Of a DNA stretch of 25,012 nt, positions 6,427 to 16,157 are shown in pieces. The notes beneath the pieces are model-generated. The model was not told where the DNA came from. It ran no database searches and was given only the letters and a program-made list of their open reading frames with translations. The first letter of the stretch is position 1. Each line of letters begins with the position of its first letter. Made by a program: the position numbers and the translations under genes. This DNA is from JBLNBU01 sp050260215 (GTDB lineage Bacteria; Pseudomonadota; Alphaproteobacteria; Rhodospirillales; Magnetospirillaceae): contig JBLNBU010000238.1 of the NCBI GenBank assembly GCA_050260215.1, positions 1 to 25,012 on the forward strand, written 5' to 3'.

Positions 6427-7353
6427 ATGATGGGCGATATATGTCGTCGGCGACAAGGCGTTGTTTTTCTTGCGGTGATAGAGGTCTCCATGGGTTTTGG
6501 CGGCGCCCTGATGTGGACGGCGCTGGTGCGCAACCTCAGGCGCCAAAGGCCCGACCGCAAGGTCGTCCTTGTTTACGGCGGCCGCCCGTCTTCGGACCAC
6601 GACATCTACCGCCACAACCCCGACATCGCCGCCGTGGTGCCGCGCCGACACTGGAGCTGGCAGCGCTTCTTCACCCGCGGCGTGGTCGCCGTCGACCAGT
6701 CCCTGGCCGCCGCCCAGCCCATCGACGGCGAAACGCCCGAACGCCTGCTCTACCGCACCGGCCGCCATACCGTGGCCATCGCCTGCGCCGCCTACGGCGT
6801 CCCGTGCGAGACCGTGCAGCCGCGCATCGAGCTGGCGGCGGACGAGGTGGCCCGCGCCTCCGCCGTGCTGGCCGCGGCCGGGCTCGACGGCCGGCCCTTC
6901 CTGTGCATCGAGCCGGCGGGCAAGGACTCGTTCACCCCCAACAAGCTGTGGTTCCCCGAGCGGTGGCGCCAGCTGGCGGAAAAGCTGGCGGGGACGGTCA
7001 CCCTGGTGCAGCTGGGCCTGGGCGGCGGCGACGCCCTGCCCGGCGCCGTCGACCTGCGCAACCGCCTGTCCTTCCGCGAAACCGCCGAGGTGCTGCGCCG
7101 CGCCCGCGGGCTGGTCACCACCATGGGCGGGCTGGTCCACCTGAACAAGGCGGTGGACGGCCGGGCGGTGGTGCTGGTCAGCGGCTACGAGCCCGAGGAA
7201 CTGGCCACCTACGCCGACGACATCAACTTCTACCGGTCGATGGACTGCTCCAACTGCGGGCTGAAGACGCCGTGCCCCATCGGCCGGGAGTGCATGGCCC
7301 GCATCGGCGTCGACGACGTCGAGCAGGCCTGCCACCGGTTGCTCGCCTCATGA
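6427..7353 (+). CDS. Glycosyltransferase family 9 (heptosyltransferase-like)
   Basis: This 308-residue GT-B enzyme resembles ADP-heptose:LPS heptosyltransferases. The N-terminal strand and loop VVFLAVIEVSMGFGG (12-26) aligns by eye with the usual 'ILVIRLSSMGD' start of GT9. The C-terminal lobe has TTMGGLVHLNKA (the donor-site region) and a Cys-rich tail with C274, C277, C283 and C289, also typical of GT9. It probably adds a sugar to a lipid-anchored glycan at the cytoplasmic face. Start is ATG 6427 or the adjacent ATG 6430. ATG 6490 has a better Shine-Dalgarno (AGAGG) but would remove the first beta-strand. The first 20 codons are AT-richer than the rest. The stop overlaps the GT4 ATG by 4 bp. 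It heads the long plus-strand gene run. Confidence 0.8.
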   Translation: MMGDICRRRQGVVFLAVIEVSMGFGGALMWTALVRNLRRQRPDRKVVLVYGGRPSSDHDIYRHNPDIAAVVPRRHWSWQRFFTRGVVAVDQSLAAAQPIDGETPERLLYRTGRHTVAIACAAYGVPCETVQPRIELAADEVARASAVLAAAGLDGRPFLCIEPAGKDSFTPNKLWFPERWRQLAEKLAGTVTLVQLGLGGGDALPGAVDLRNRLSFRETAEVLRRARGLVTTMGGLVHLNKAVDGRAVVLVSGYEPEELATYADDINFYRSMDCSNCGLKTPCPIGRECMARIGVDDVEQACHRLLAS

Positions 7354-8450
7354 CGCGGCTGCGCCTGACCCTGTTCATGAGCCGGCGCATGTCGCTGGCG
7401 CGCTGGGACGGCGCCGGCATGCTGGACCGCGAGCTGGCGCTGTACCGGCGCCTGGCCGCCCGCGGTATCGAGGTCGGCCTGCTGAGCTGGGGCGGTCGCG
7501 AGGAGCAGGACTTCCCCGTCGACGGCATCCGGGTGCTCAACGACCGCTGGGGCCTGCGCCCCGGCATCTACGAGCGGGCGTTTCCCATCCTGCATGCCGG
7601 CTGGCTGGCGCGGCGCGGCATCTACAAGACCAACCAGGTCGACATCGGCCGCCAGGCGTTGGCGGCGGCGCGGCTGTGGCGCAAGCCGCTGGTGGCCCGC
7701 TGCGGCTATCTGTGGTCCGACTTCCGCGCCCGCGCCGAGGGGCCCCATTCGCCCGGCGCCGCCGCCGCCCGCGACCTCGAGGCCGCGCTGTTCGCCCACG
7801 CCGACCGGGTGGTGGTGACCACCGACGAGATGGCCGCCTCCGTCGCCGCCCGGGTGCCGGCGGCCCCTGCCGCCCGCGTGGTGCCCAACTACGTCGACAC
7901 TTCCCGGTTCCGGCCCGACCCGGCCCGGCCGAAGGACCGCGACGTGCTGTTCGTCGGCCGCCTGGCCGAACAGAAGAACCTGCCGGCGCTGCTTCGCGCC
8001 GTCGATGCCTGCGGGGCTTCCCTGGTGGTGGTCGGCGACGGGCCCGAGGCCGGCCTGCTGGACGGGCGCCCGGGGATCGAATGGCATCGCCGGGTCCCCC
8101 ACGAGCAGCTTCCCGCCTTGATGCACCGGTGCCGGACGTTCATGATGCCGTCCCGTTACGAAGGCCACCCCAAGGCGCTGATCGAGGCCATGGCCTGCGG
8201 CATGGCGGTGATCGCCACCGACGCTCCGGGGATCAGCGGGGTGGTGCGCGACGGCGTCGACGGCCGCCTGGTGGCCGAAGGCGACCTGGCCGCCGTCCTG
8301 GCCGGACTGCTGGCCGACCCGTCCCAGGCCGGACGCCTGGGCCAGGCCGCGCGCGACGCGGCGGTGGCCCGCTTCAGCCTGGATGCCGTGGTCGAGCAGG
8401 AAATGGACATCTACCGGGAATTGGCGGAGGAACGGCGATGGCGGGGCTGA
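7350..8450 (+). CDS. Glycosyltransferase family 4
   Basis: This 366-residue retaining GT-B glycosyltransferase probably transfers a sugar from a nucleotide donor onto the growing glycan in the cytoplasm. The C-terminal donor-binding lobe begins near 195 with DVLFVGRLAEQKN. It contains the family's E-x7-E motif at E271 and E279 (EGHPKALIE), followed by MACGMAVIATDAPG. The N-terminal acceptor lobe has WDGAGMLDRELALYRRLAARG near 24-44, close to the usual GGxxxxxxxLAxxL arrangement. Start ATG 7350 overlaps the GT9 stop by 4 bp. The stop lies 13 nt into the following methyltransferase gene. Donor and acceptor cannot be told from the sequence. Confidence 0.9.
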   Translation: MTRLRLTLFMSRRMSLARWDGAGMLDRELALYRRLAARGIEVGLLSWGGREEQDFPVDGIRVLNDRWGLRPGIYERAFPILHAGWLARRGIYKTNQVDIGRQALAAARLWRKPLVARCGYLWSDFRARAEGPHSPGAAAARDLEAALFAHADRVVVTTDEMAASVAARVPAAPAARVVPNYVDTSRFRPDPARPKDRDVLFVGRLAEQKNLPALLRAVDACGASLVVVGDGPEAGLLDGRPGIEWHRRVPHEQLPALMHRCRTFMMPSRYEGHPKALIEAMACGMAVIATDAPGISGVVRDGVDGRLVAEGDLAAVLAGLLADPSQAGRLGQAARDAAVARFSLDAVVEQEMDIYRELAEERRWRG

Positions 8451-9181
8451 TCGACGTGCTGTTCGGCCTGGCGGCGCGCCTGGCCGGCGCCCGCACCGAA
8501 AAGATCGTCGCCGCGCTGGTGGCCAAGCGGGCCGCCCAGGTGGCGCCGGCCGAGGCGCTGCGCCTGCTGCTGCGGCTCGACAACACCCTTTATGCGCTGA
8601 CCGGGCGCTATGCGGTCGCCTATGGCGGCGGCGACCACACCAAGCACCGCCACACCCGCTATTTCGACTTCTTCGTCGAGCGCTGCCGGACCGGCGAGCA
8701 GGTGGCCGACATCGGCTGTGGCGGCGGCGCCCTGGCCCAAGCCCTGGCCGCCAAGGGCTGCCGGGTGCAGGCGGTCGACCTGTCGGCCGCCAACATCGCC
8801 GCCGCCAGGGCCCGCCACGACCACCCGGGCGTCACCTGGCGGGTCGGCGACGCCACCACCGCCGGGACGGTGGAGCCGTGCGAGGTGGTCATCTTGTCCA
8901 ACGTGCTCGAACACATCGCCGGCCGCCCCGATTTCCTGCGCCGCACCGTCGCCGCCACCGGCGCCAAGCGCCTGCTGATCCGGGTGCCGCTGTTCGAGCG
9001 CGACTGGCGGGTGCCGCTGAAGCGGGAACTGGGCGTCGAGCATCGCCTGGACCCCACCCACGAGACCGAATACACCCTGGCCGAATTCGAGGCCGAGATG
9101 GCCGAGGCCGACGTCGCCATCGTCGCCGCCGAGGTCCATTGGGGCGAGATCTGGGCCGAATGCCGGCCGAAGGCGCCATGA
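8438..9181 (+). CDS. Class I SAM-dependent methyltransferase
   Basis: This 247-residue protein has a helical N-terminal extension (about 1-75) and a Rossmann methyltransferase domain. Motif I is DIGCGGG at 91-97, an acidic ribose-binding Asp is in VDLS near 113-116, and a motif-IV-like stretch LSNVLEHI is near 153-160. It probably methylates a sugar hydroxyl or a related small acceptor, given the neighbours. Start ATG 8438 is preceded by GGAGGAACGGCG, a good Shine-Dalgarno, and overlaps the GT4 gene by 13 nt. The stop overlaps the next ATG by 4 bp. The fold is certain; the substrate is not. Confidence 0.87.
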   Translation: MAGLIDVLFGLAARLAGARTEKIVAALVAKRAAQVAPAEALRLLLRLDNTLYALTGRYAVAYGGGDHTKHRHTRYFDFFVERCRTGEQVADIGCGGGALAQALAAKGCRVQAVDLSAANIAAARARHDHPGVTWRVGDATTAGTVEPCEVVILSNVLEHIAGRPDFLRRTVAATGAKRLLIRVPLFERDWRVPLKRELGVEHRLDPTHETEYTLAEFEAEMAEADVAIVAAEVHWGEIWAECRPKAP

Positions 9182-10191
9182 AGGTCGCCATCGGCATGCG
9201 CCCGCGCAGCGGGCCGTGGGGCGGCGGCAACCGCTTCGTCGTCGCCCTGGTCGAGGCGCTGCACCGCCGGGGCGACCGCGTGGTGTTCGACCTGGCCGAC
9301 GGCGACATCGACATCCTGCTGCTGGTCGATCCGCGCCGGAAGTCGGAAAGCGCCTCGTTCCAGGACCGCCAGATTGCCGCCTACCTGCGCCGCCGCCCCC
9401 AGGCCATGGTGGTGCACCGGGTCAATGAATGCGACGAGCGCAAGGGCACCGTCGGCATCAACCGCCGCCTGCGCCACGCCAACCTGATGGCCGACCGGAC
9501 GGTGTTCGTCTCGGCCTGGCTGATGCGCCTGCACCTGGCGCAGGGCTGGCCCTGCCGGCGCAACGGCACCATCCTGACCGGGGCGGACCGCTCGATCTTC
9601 AACGCCGACGGGTTCGTCCCCTGGGACGGCAACGGGCCGCTCCGGGTGGTCACCCACCACTGGGGCGCCAACCGGCTGAAGGGCTTCGACATCTACGAGC
9701 GCCTCGACGCCATGCTGGCCGAGCCCGAATGGGCCGGGCGGCTGCAGTTCACCTATGTGGGCAACCTGCCCCAGGGCTACCGCTTCGCCAACGCCACCCA
9801 TGTCGGGCCGCTGGACGGGCCGTCGCTGGCCGCCGAGCTGAAGCGCCACCACGTCTACCTGACCGCCTCGGTCAACGAGCCGTCCGGCAACCACCACATC
9901 GAAGGCGCCAGCTGCGGCCTGCCCCTGCTCTACCGCGTCTCGGGGGGCATCACCGAATACTGCGAGGGCTTCGGCGTTCCGTTCGCCGACGAGGCCGCCT
10001 TCCCCGACGCCTTGCGCACCATGGTCGCCACCTATTCGGCCCAGGCAGCCAAGATGCCCGCCTACACCCGGTCGATGGACGACACCGTCGCCGGGTACCT
10101 GGCCCTGTTCGACGAGATGGCCGGCCGGCGGCCGTCGGGGCGGCTGGCAAAGTCAATTGCGTGGCGGCTGGGAAACCTGATATGGCGGTGA
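9178..10191 (+). CDS. Glycosyltransferase, GT4-like GT-B fold
   Basis: This 337-residue protein has an N-terminal glycine-rich loop GPWGGGNRFVVALVEAL (12-28), usual in GT-B acceptor lobes. A middle stretch NGTILTGADRSIFN (129-142) resembles the 'VIPNGVDxxxF' of GT4 enzymes. The E-x7-E motif E234/E242 (NEPSGNHHIEGASCGLPLLY) is in the donor lobe. The C-terminal half is otherwise divergent from common GT4 members. A role as a transferase adding a sugar to the surface glycan is likely. Start ATG 9178 overlaps the methyltransferase stop by 4 bp. One base separates its stop from the ATG of the next gene. Confidence 0.8.
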   Translation: MKVAIGMRPRSGPWGGGNRFVVALVEALHRRGDRVVFDLADGDIDILLLVDPRRKSESASFQDRQIAAYLRRRPQAMVVHRVNECDERKGTVGINRRLRHANLMADRTVFVSAWLMRLHLAQGWPCRRNGTILTGADRSIFNADGFVPWDGNGPLRVVTHHWGANRLKGFDIYERLDAMLAEPEWAGRLQFTYVGNLPQGYRFANATHVGPLDGPSLAAELKRHHVYLTASVNEPSGNHHIEGASCGLPLLYRVSGGITEYCEGFGVPFADEAAFPDALRTMVATYSAQAAKMPAYTRSMDDTVAGYLALFDEMAGRRPSGRLAKSIAWRLGNLIWR

Positions 10192-10192
10192 A

Positions 10193-11182
10193 ATGACGGA
10201 ACCGCTGCGAATCGGCATTTTCGGCACCGGCCGCGCCGCCCATGCGTGGGCCGGTGCGGTGGCCGCCTCACCCGAGATGCGCCTGGTTGCCTGCGCCAGC
10301 CGCCGCCCGGGGTCCGGTGCCGAATTCGCGTCCGCGCATCGCTGCGCCGCCGTCGAGGTCGAGCAGATGGCCGCCGCCCCCGACATCGACGCCGTCATCG
10401 TCGCCACCGAGCCCGCCTGCCGCGAGCCGGCCCTGGCCGCCGCGCGCGCCGGCAAGCACATCCTGGTGGAAAAGCCGCTGGCGGCAAGCTTGCCGCAGGC
10501 CCGCGCGCTGGTCGCGGCCTGCGCCTCGGCCGGGGTGGTCGGCTCGGTGGTCTCGCAGCGCCGCTTCGACCCGTCCTGGGCCGAGATGCTGGGCCAGGTC
10601 GAGGGCGGACAGATCGGCCGCCCCCTGCATGCCGCGGCCTTCCTCCACAAGTGTCGCAGCCCGGCCTATTTCGACGAAGGCAACGGCTGGCACCGGAAGC
10701 CCGAGGGCGGCGTGGTGCTCAACCTGCTGATCCACGGCATCGACCGCATGCTGCAGCTGTTCGGCCCGGCCGCCGCCGTCCAGGCCGAAGGCCACGACGA
10801 CGAGGCCGGCATCTGCCGGCGCGCGGCGCTGATGATCCATTTCGTCGGCGGCGCCACCGCCTTCCTGTGCGGCGCCACCGATGCCGAGCGCGATCTGGGC
10901 GAGACCCTGACCGTCACCGGCACCCGCGGCACCCTCGAACTTCGTGACGAGGCCCGCCCCGCTGCCCGCAAGTCCCCCTTCGCCCTGTTCGGGCGCCCGG
11001 CCGCGGCCGCCGCCCCCGACAGCCGCCAGGCCCAGCTTGCCGATTTCGCCGCCGCCATCCGCACCGGGCGCCCGCCCGCCGTGCCGCTGGCCGCCGGCCT
11101 GGATGCGCTCGAAGTCGGCCTGGCGGCCCTGCTCGCCATGAAGACGGGCGCCCGTGTGTCCCTTCCATTGACCGAGGCCTGA
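10193..11182 (+). CDS. Gfo/Idh/MocA family oxidoreductase
   Basis: This 329-residue NAD(P)-dependent dehydrogenase has a Rossmann motif GTGRAA at 11-16, the EKP signature at 93-95 and a conserved HGID with H181 and D184 in the second domain. A region near 264-283 is Ala/Pro-rich and could be a flexible insert (KSPFALFGRPAAAAAPDSR). It is clearly different from the first family member at 3082, which has GYGYWG and DLAPHD. It may oxidise or reduce a sugar ring or an inositol-type substrate. It abuts the next gene directly (TGA then ATG), so it is co-translated with the SPASM radical SAM enzyme; a shared substrate is possible but unproven. Confidence 0.85.
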   Translation: MTEPLRIGIFGTGRAAHAWAGAVAASPEMRLVACASRRPGSGAEFASAHRCAAVEVEQMAAAPDIDAVIVATEPACREPALAAARAGKHILVEKPLAASLPQARALVAACASAGVVGSVVSQRRFDPSWAEMLGQVEGGQIGRPLHAAAFLHKCRSPAYFDEGNGWHRKPEGGVVLNLLIHGIDRMLQLFGPAAAVQAEGHDDEAGICRRAALMIHFVGGATAFLCGATDAERDLGETLTVTGTRGTLELRDEARPAARKSPFALFGRPAAAAAPDSRQAQLADFAAAIRTGRPPAVPLAAGLDALEVGLAALLAMKTGARVSLPLTEA

Positions 11183-12112
11183 ATGCCGCAGATCAACCGA
11201 GCCTCCGTCCCGGCGTTCAAGGAAATCGAGTTGCAGGTCACGTCGTGGTGCAACCGCTCGTGCACCTTCTGCGCCGCCTCGCGCCTGGAGCTGCCCAAGC
11301 AGCTGATGAGCATGGAAACCGCCGAGCGCATCGCCGGCCAGCTGGCCGACATCGGCTTCGAGGGCACCATCGGCCTGCACCTGATGTGCGAGCCGCTGCT
11401 GCACAAGCGGTTCGAGGACATCGTCGCCCTGTTCCGTGCCGCCGCGCCCAAGGCGTTCATCCGCATCGACACCAACGGCGACCCGCTGAAGTCCATGGAG
11501 AGGCTGCACGCCTGCTTCGAGGCGGGCCTGAACGAGGTCGAGATCAACTGCTACGATTCGGCCGAGCAGTTCGCCCAGCGCAACGACGGCCTGCGCCGGC
11601 TGGTGCAGGACCATCCCGGCATCTGGTACTGGAACGCCAGCCACACCTATCCGTCGACCCCCCGCCACACCTGGCGCTTCATCAAGATGCGGGCGTTCTG
11701 GACCGGCGGCTTCGACCTGCGCAACTGGGCGGGACTGGTTCCCGGCGCCCACGACGACGAGCTGAGCTTCCCGCTGCAACTGCCGTGCAGTCGAGTGACG
11801 CTGCGCATGCACGTCAACTATCTGGGCCAGGTCATCTTGTGCAACAACGACTGGACCTATGCCCACGTCGCCGCCGACCTGAACACCCAGGACATCCTGG
11901 ACGCCTGGGCGGCGCCGATGCTCGAGGAGTACCGCGCCAGGCTCACCCAGCGCGACCGCTCGCTCAGCCCTTGCGACCGCTGCGACGACGGCTATCCGCG
12001 CAGCCGCGAGCCGGGCTGCCCGCCGTCGGACGGGCTGGTGAAGGTCCGGCGGGCGTGGATCCTGGGGCGGCGACATCTACAGGGCTTCCTGGCCGGGCGG
12101 ATGAAGTCCTAG
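11183..12112 (+). CDS. Radical SAM/SPASM domain protein
   Basis: This 309-residue protein has the radical SAM cluster motif C23-x3-C27-x2-C30 (CNRSCTFC). A second set of cysteines lies at C202, C220, C264, C267 and C279, arranged like a SPASM auxiliary-cluster domain (PCSR, then a GQVILCNNDW stretch, then CDRC). SPASM enzymes modify peptides or small molecules, including dehydrogenation of amino-sugar alcohols (BtrN-like) and related chemistry. In a polysaccharide operon a sugar-modifying role is plausible. Start ATG 11183 follows the oxidoreductase TGA with no gap. Its TAG is followed at once by the MBOAT ATG. Domain calls are strong; the reaction is unknown. Confidence 0.87.
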   Translation: MPQINRASVPAFKEIELQVTSWCNRSCTFCAASRLELPKQLMSMETAERIAGQLADIGFEGTIGLHLMCEPLLHKRFEDIVALFRAAAPKAFIRIDTNGDPLKSMERLHACFEAGLNEVEINCYDSAEQFAQRNDGLRRLVQDHPGIWYWNASHTYPSTPRHTWRFIKMRAFWTGGFDLRNWAGLVPGAHDDELSFPLQLPCSRVTLRMHVNYLGQVILCNNDWTYAHVAADLNTQDILDAWAAPMLEEYRARLTQRDRSLSPCDRCDDGYPRSREPGCPPSDGLVKVRRAWILGRRHLQGFLAGRMKS

Positions 12113-13567
12113 ATGCTGTTCAACTCGGCGCCGTTCCTGTTCGTCTTCCTGCCGGTCTGCATCGCCGGCTACCGCCTGCTCCACCTGATCGCCCCGGCCC
12201 GCTTCCCGCTGCTGTCCACCCTGTGGCTGGCCGGCGCGTCGCTATGGTTCTACGCCCAGGCCGAGGGCGCCGACATGGTGGTGCTGGTGGCCTCGGTCGC
12301 CGGCAATTTCGCCGCCGCCAACGCCATCCAGCGCCTGGATGGGCGGGCACGGCGCCTGGCCCTGGCCGCGGCGGTGGCGACCGACCTCGGGCTGCTGTTC
12401 TTCTACAAGTACGCCGCCTTTGCCCTCGGGGGATGGCTGGACCTGCCGTCGGCCTTCGACGGCAGGCTGCCGGTGGGGGTGTCGTTCTTCACCTTCACCC
12501 AGATCGCCTTCCTGGTCGACAGCTTCCAGGGCCGCGCCGAGGCCAAGGACGCCCCGCGCTACCTGCTGTTCGTCACCTTCTTCCCCCACCTGATCGCCGG
12601 GCCGATCATCCACCACCGCGAGACCATGCGGCAGTTCGGCTGGCAGCCGCCCGAGGCCTTCGGCCGCGACCTGGCGGTGGGCCTGACCATCTTCGCCATC
12701 GGCCTGTTCAAGAAGGTGGTGGTCGCCGACCAGTTCGCCCTTCCGGCCGACGCGGTATTCGACCTGGCGGCCAAGGGCGGCGCCAGCGGCTGGCTGCGGG
12801 CGTGGACGGGGCTGGGCGCCTACACCTTGCAGATCTATTTCGACTTCTCCGGCTACTCGGACATGGCCATCGGGCTGGCCCGCCTGTTCGGGGTCGCCTT
12901 CCCCATCAACTTCGCCTCGCCCTACAAGGCCACCTCCATCGCCGACTTCTGGCGGCGGTGGCACATCACCTTGTCGCGCTTCCTGCGCGACTATCTCTAT
13001 TTCCCGCTGGGCGGCAGCCGGCGCGGGCGGCTGCGCACCTACGGCAACCTGCTGGGAACCATGGTGCTGGGCGGCGCCTGGCACGGTGCCGGGTGGACCT
13101 TCATCGTCTGGGGGGCGATGCACGGGCTGATGCTGGCGGGCGAGCGGGCGCTGAAGGCCGCCTTCGGGGCCCGCGCCGCCCTGCCCGCCTGGGCGGCGCG
13201 GCCGCTGGTGCTGCTGCTGGTCGCCCTGGCCTGGGTGCCGTTCCGCGCCAGCGACATGGCGGCCGCCGTGCAGATGTACCGCGACCTGTTCGGCGGCTTC
13301 GGGCTGAACCGGGCGATGGTGGACAAGACCGACCTGGTCGCCGTCGCCGCCGGCGTGGTGGCGGTGTGGGCCCTGCCCGCCACCCACGAGATCATGCGCG
13401 GGCACGGGCCTGGCCTGGCCTCGCCCGGCTATCCGGCCACCGTCCCCGGCCAGGCGGGCGCGGCCTGGCGCCCCTCGCTGCCGGCGGCTGCGGCGGTAGC
13501 GGCCATGCTGGTGTTCAGCCTGCTGAGGTTCAATGACCTGTCGTCCTTCATCTATTTCCGCTTCTGA
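12113..13567 (+). CDS. MBOAT family O-acyltransferase (AlgI-like)
   Basis: This 484-residue membrane protein has many hydrophobic helices. It carries the MBOAT hallmarks: SFFTFTQIAFLVD near 124-136, FFPHLIAGPI near 156-165, the YFDFSGYSDMAIGL segment near 243-256, DFWRRWHITLSRFLRDYLYFPLGG near 280-303, and the catalytic His324 in GGAWHGAGW. AlgI moves acetyl groups across the inner membrane for alginate O-acetylation; this protein probably does the same for the local glycan. Its coding region overlaps the next gene by 35 nt. The next gene encodes a single-pass SGNH-like protein that would be the periplasmic transferase partner, matching AlgI with AlgJ/AlgX-type arrangements. Confidence 0.92.
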   Translation: MLFNSAPFLFVFLPVCIAGYRLLHLIAPARFPLLSTLWLAGASLWFYAQAEGADMVVLVASVAGNFAAANAIQRLDGRARRLALAAAVATDLGLLFFYKYAAFALGGWLDLPSAFDGRLPVGVSFFTFTQIAFLVDSFQGRAEAKDAPRYLLFVTFFPHLIAGPIIHHRETMRQFGWQPPEAFGRDLAVGLTIFAIGLFKKVVVADQFALPADAVFDLAAKGGASGWLRAWTGLGAYTLQIYFDFSGYSDMAIGLARLFGVAFPINFASPYKATSIADFWRRWHITLSRFLRDYLYFPLGGSRRGRLRTYGNLLGTMVLGGAWHGAGWTFIVWGAMHGLMLAGERALKAAFGARAALPAWAARPLVLLLVALAWVPFRASDMAAAVQMYRDLFGGFGLNRAMVDKTDLVAVAAGVVAVWALPATHEIMRGHGPGLASPGYPATVPGQAGAAWRPSLPAAAAVAAMLVFSLLRFNDLSSFIYFRF

Positions 13568-14492
13568 GGCGTGGCGCTACCTGGCCGCCGTCGCCCTGAT
13601 GGCGGCGGCGGGACTGGCGGCAGCGTGGCTGTTGACTGCCTACGGCTACCAGCGCGGACTGATCACCTACCATTTCCTCGACCTGCTCGAGGTGCAGAAG
13701 GCCAAGATCGCCGCCCACCCGGAGGCCGAGACGGTGTTCGTGGGCGACAGTTCGCTCGGCAACGCCATCGACGCCGCCCATTGGGCCGAGCGCACCGGCC
13801 GACCGACGCTGAACCTGGCCCTGACCGGGGTGTACGGCTATGCCGGCTCGCTCAACATGGTGCGCCGGGTACTGAAGAACGGGCATCCGCGCACCATCGT
13901 CGTCTTCCACACCCTCGACGTGGCGGCGCGGCCGACGCCCTACATGGGCTTCGTCCACACCTACGACGGCTGGCTGCCGCTGGCCGAGGTGCCGGTGACC
14001 GAGCTGGCGCGCGCCTATTTCAACTACCAGGCCGCGCTGGGCACTCTGAAGGGGCTGCTCCGTGGCGGCGCACGGCCGAAGCTGCCCATCGTCGACGACT
14101 ACGTCGCCCAGGGCCCGCCCCTGGCACCCGAGCGCATCGCCCAGGGCGGCCGCGGCGAGAAGTGGACGGGGGCGGCGATCAACCCGGCCAACCTGGGTTT
14201 CCTGAAAGCCCTGGCCGAGACCTGCCGCGCCGCGGGGGTGCGCTGCATCTATGCCCATGGCCCGCTTGCCGAGCCGGCCTGCCGCCGCATGGCCCCCTAC
14301 GCCGCCGCGCTGAACGTCGCGGTCGTTGCCGCCGGCCTGGAATTGGCCACGCCCGAGCCGGTGTGCATGCCGGCCGAAGACGTCGGCGACTCGCCCGACC
14401 ATGTCCGGCCCGGACGCAAACGCGCCTTCACCGAACGCTACCTCGATCTGCTGGGAACCAAGGCTCTGGACGGGGCTGGCCAATCCGGCTAA
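13533..14492 (+). CDS. Single-pass SGNH-hydrolase-like protein, probable MBOAT partner
   Basis: This 319-residue protein has one N-terminal membrane segment (about 17-37) and a periplasmic domain. The domain starts with ETVFVGDSSLGNAID (66-80), matching SGNH block I with a GDS-type nucleophile at S73 or S74. Near the C-terminus DSPDHVRPGRKRAFTERYLDLL (286-307) resembles the block V Asp/His pair, with His290. It probably transfers acetyl groups delivered by the MBOAT protein to the glycan, as AlgJ or AlgX do, or acts as an esterase. ATG 13533 lies inside the MBOAT gene; no better start lies downstream before the membrane helix. No close named family is recognised, so the function rests on motifs and the 35-nt overlap. 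Confidence 0.75.
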   Translation: MTCRPSSISASEAWRYLAAVALMAAAGLAAAWLLTAYGYQRGLITYHFLDLLEVQKAKIAAHPEAETVFVGDSSLGNAIDAAHWAERTGRPTLNLALTGVYGYAGSLNMVRRVLKNGHPRTIVVFHTLDVAARPTPYMGFVHTYDGWLPLAEVPVTELARAYFNYQAALGTLKGLLRGGARPKLPIVDDYVAQGPPLAPERIAQGGRGEKWTGAAINPANLGFLKALAETCRAAGVRCIYAHGPLAEPACRRMAPYAAALNVAVVAAGLELATPEPVCMPAEDVGDSPDHVRPGRKRAFTERYLDLLGTKALDGAGQSG

Positions 14493-14528
14493 ACCCCCTT
14501 TTCAGAGCAGGCGGAATGGTAAGGGATC

Positions 14529-16153
<1,625 letters not shown>

Positions 16154-16157
<4 letters not shown>

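Noticed and set aside
6427..6500. Strong promoter at the TATAT sequence 6438-6442
   Set aside because: No acceptable -35 hexamer at 16-18 nt on either strand; kept only as a compositional oddity.
10268..12076. Minus-strand open frame of about 600 codons
   Set aside because: It is a shadow of the oxidoreductase and SPASM genes: composition is His/Gln/Gly-rich without domain motifs, and the plus-strand genes carry clear catalytic signatures.
11245..13536. Plus-strand open frame of about 760 codons
   Set aside because: It is an alternative frame of the SPASM and MBOAT genes with Arg/Pro/Gly-rich low-complexity translation.
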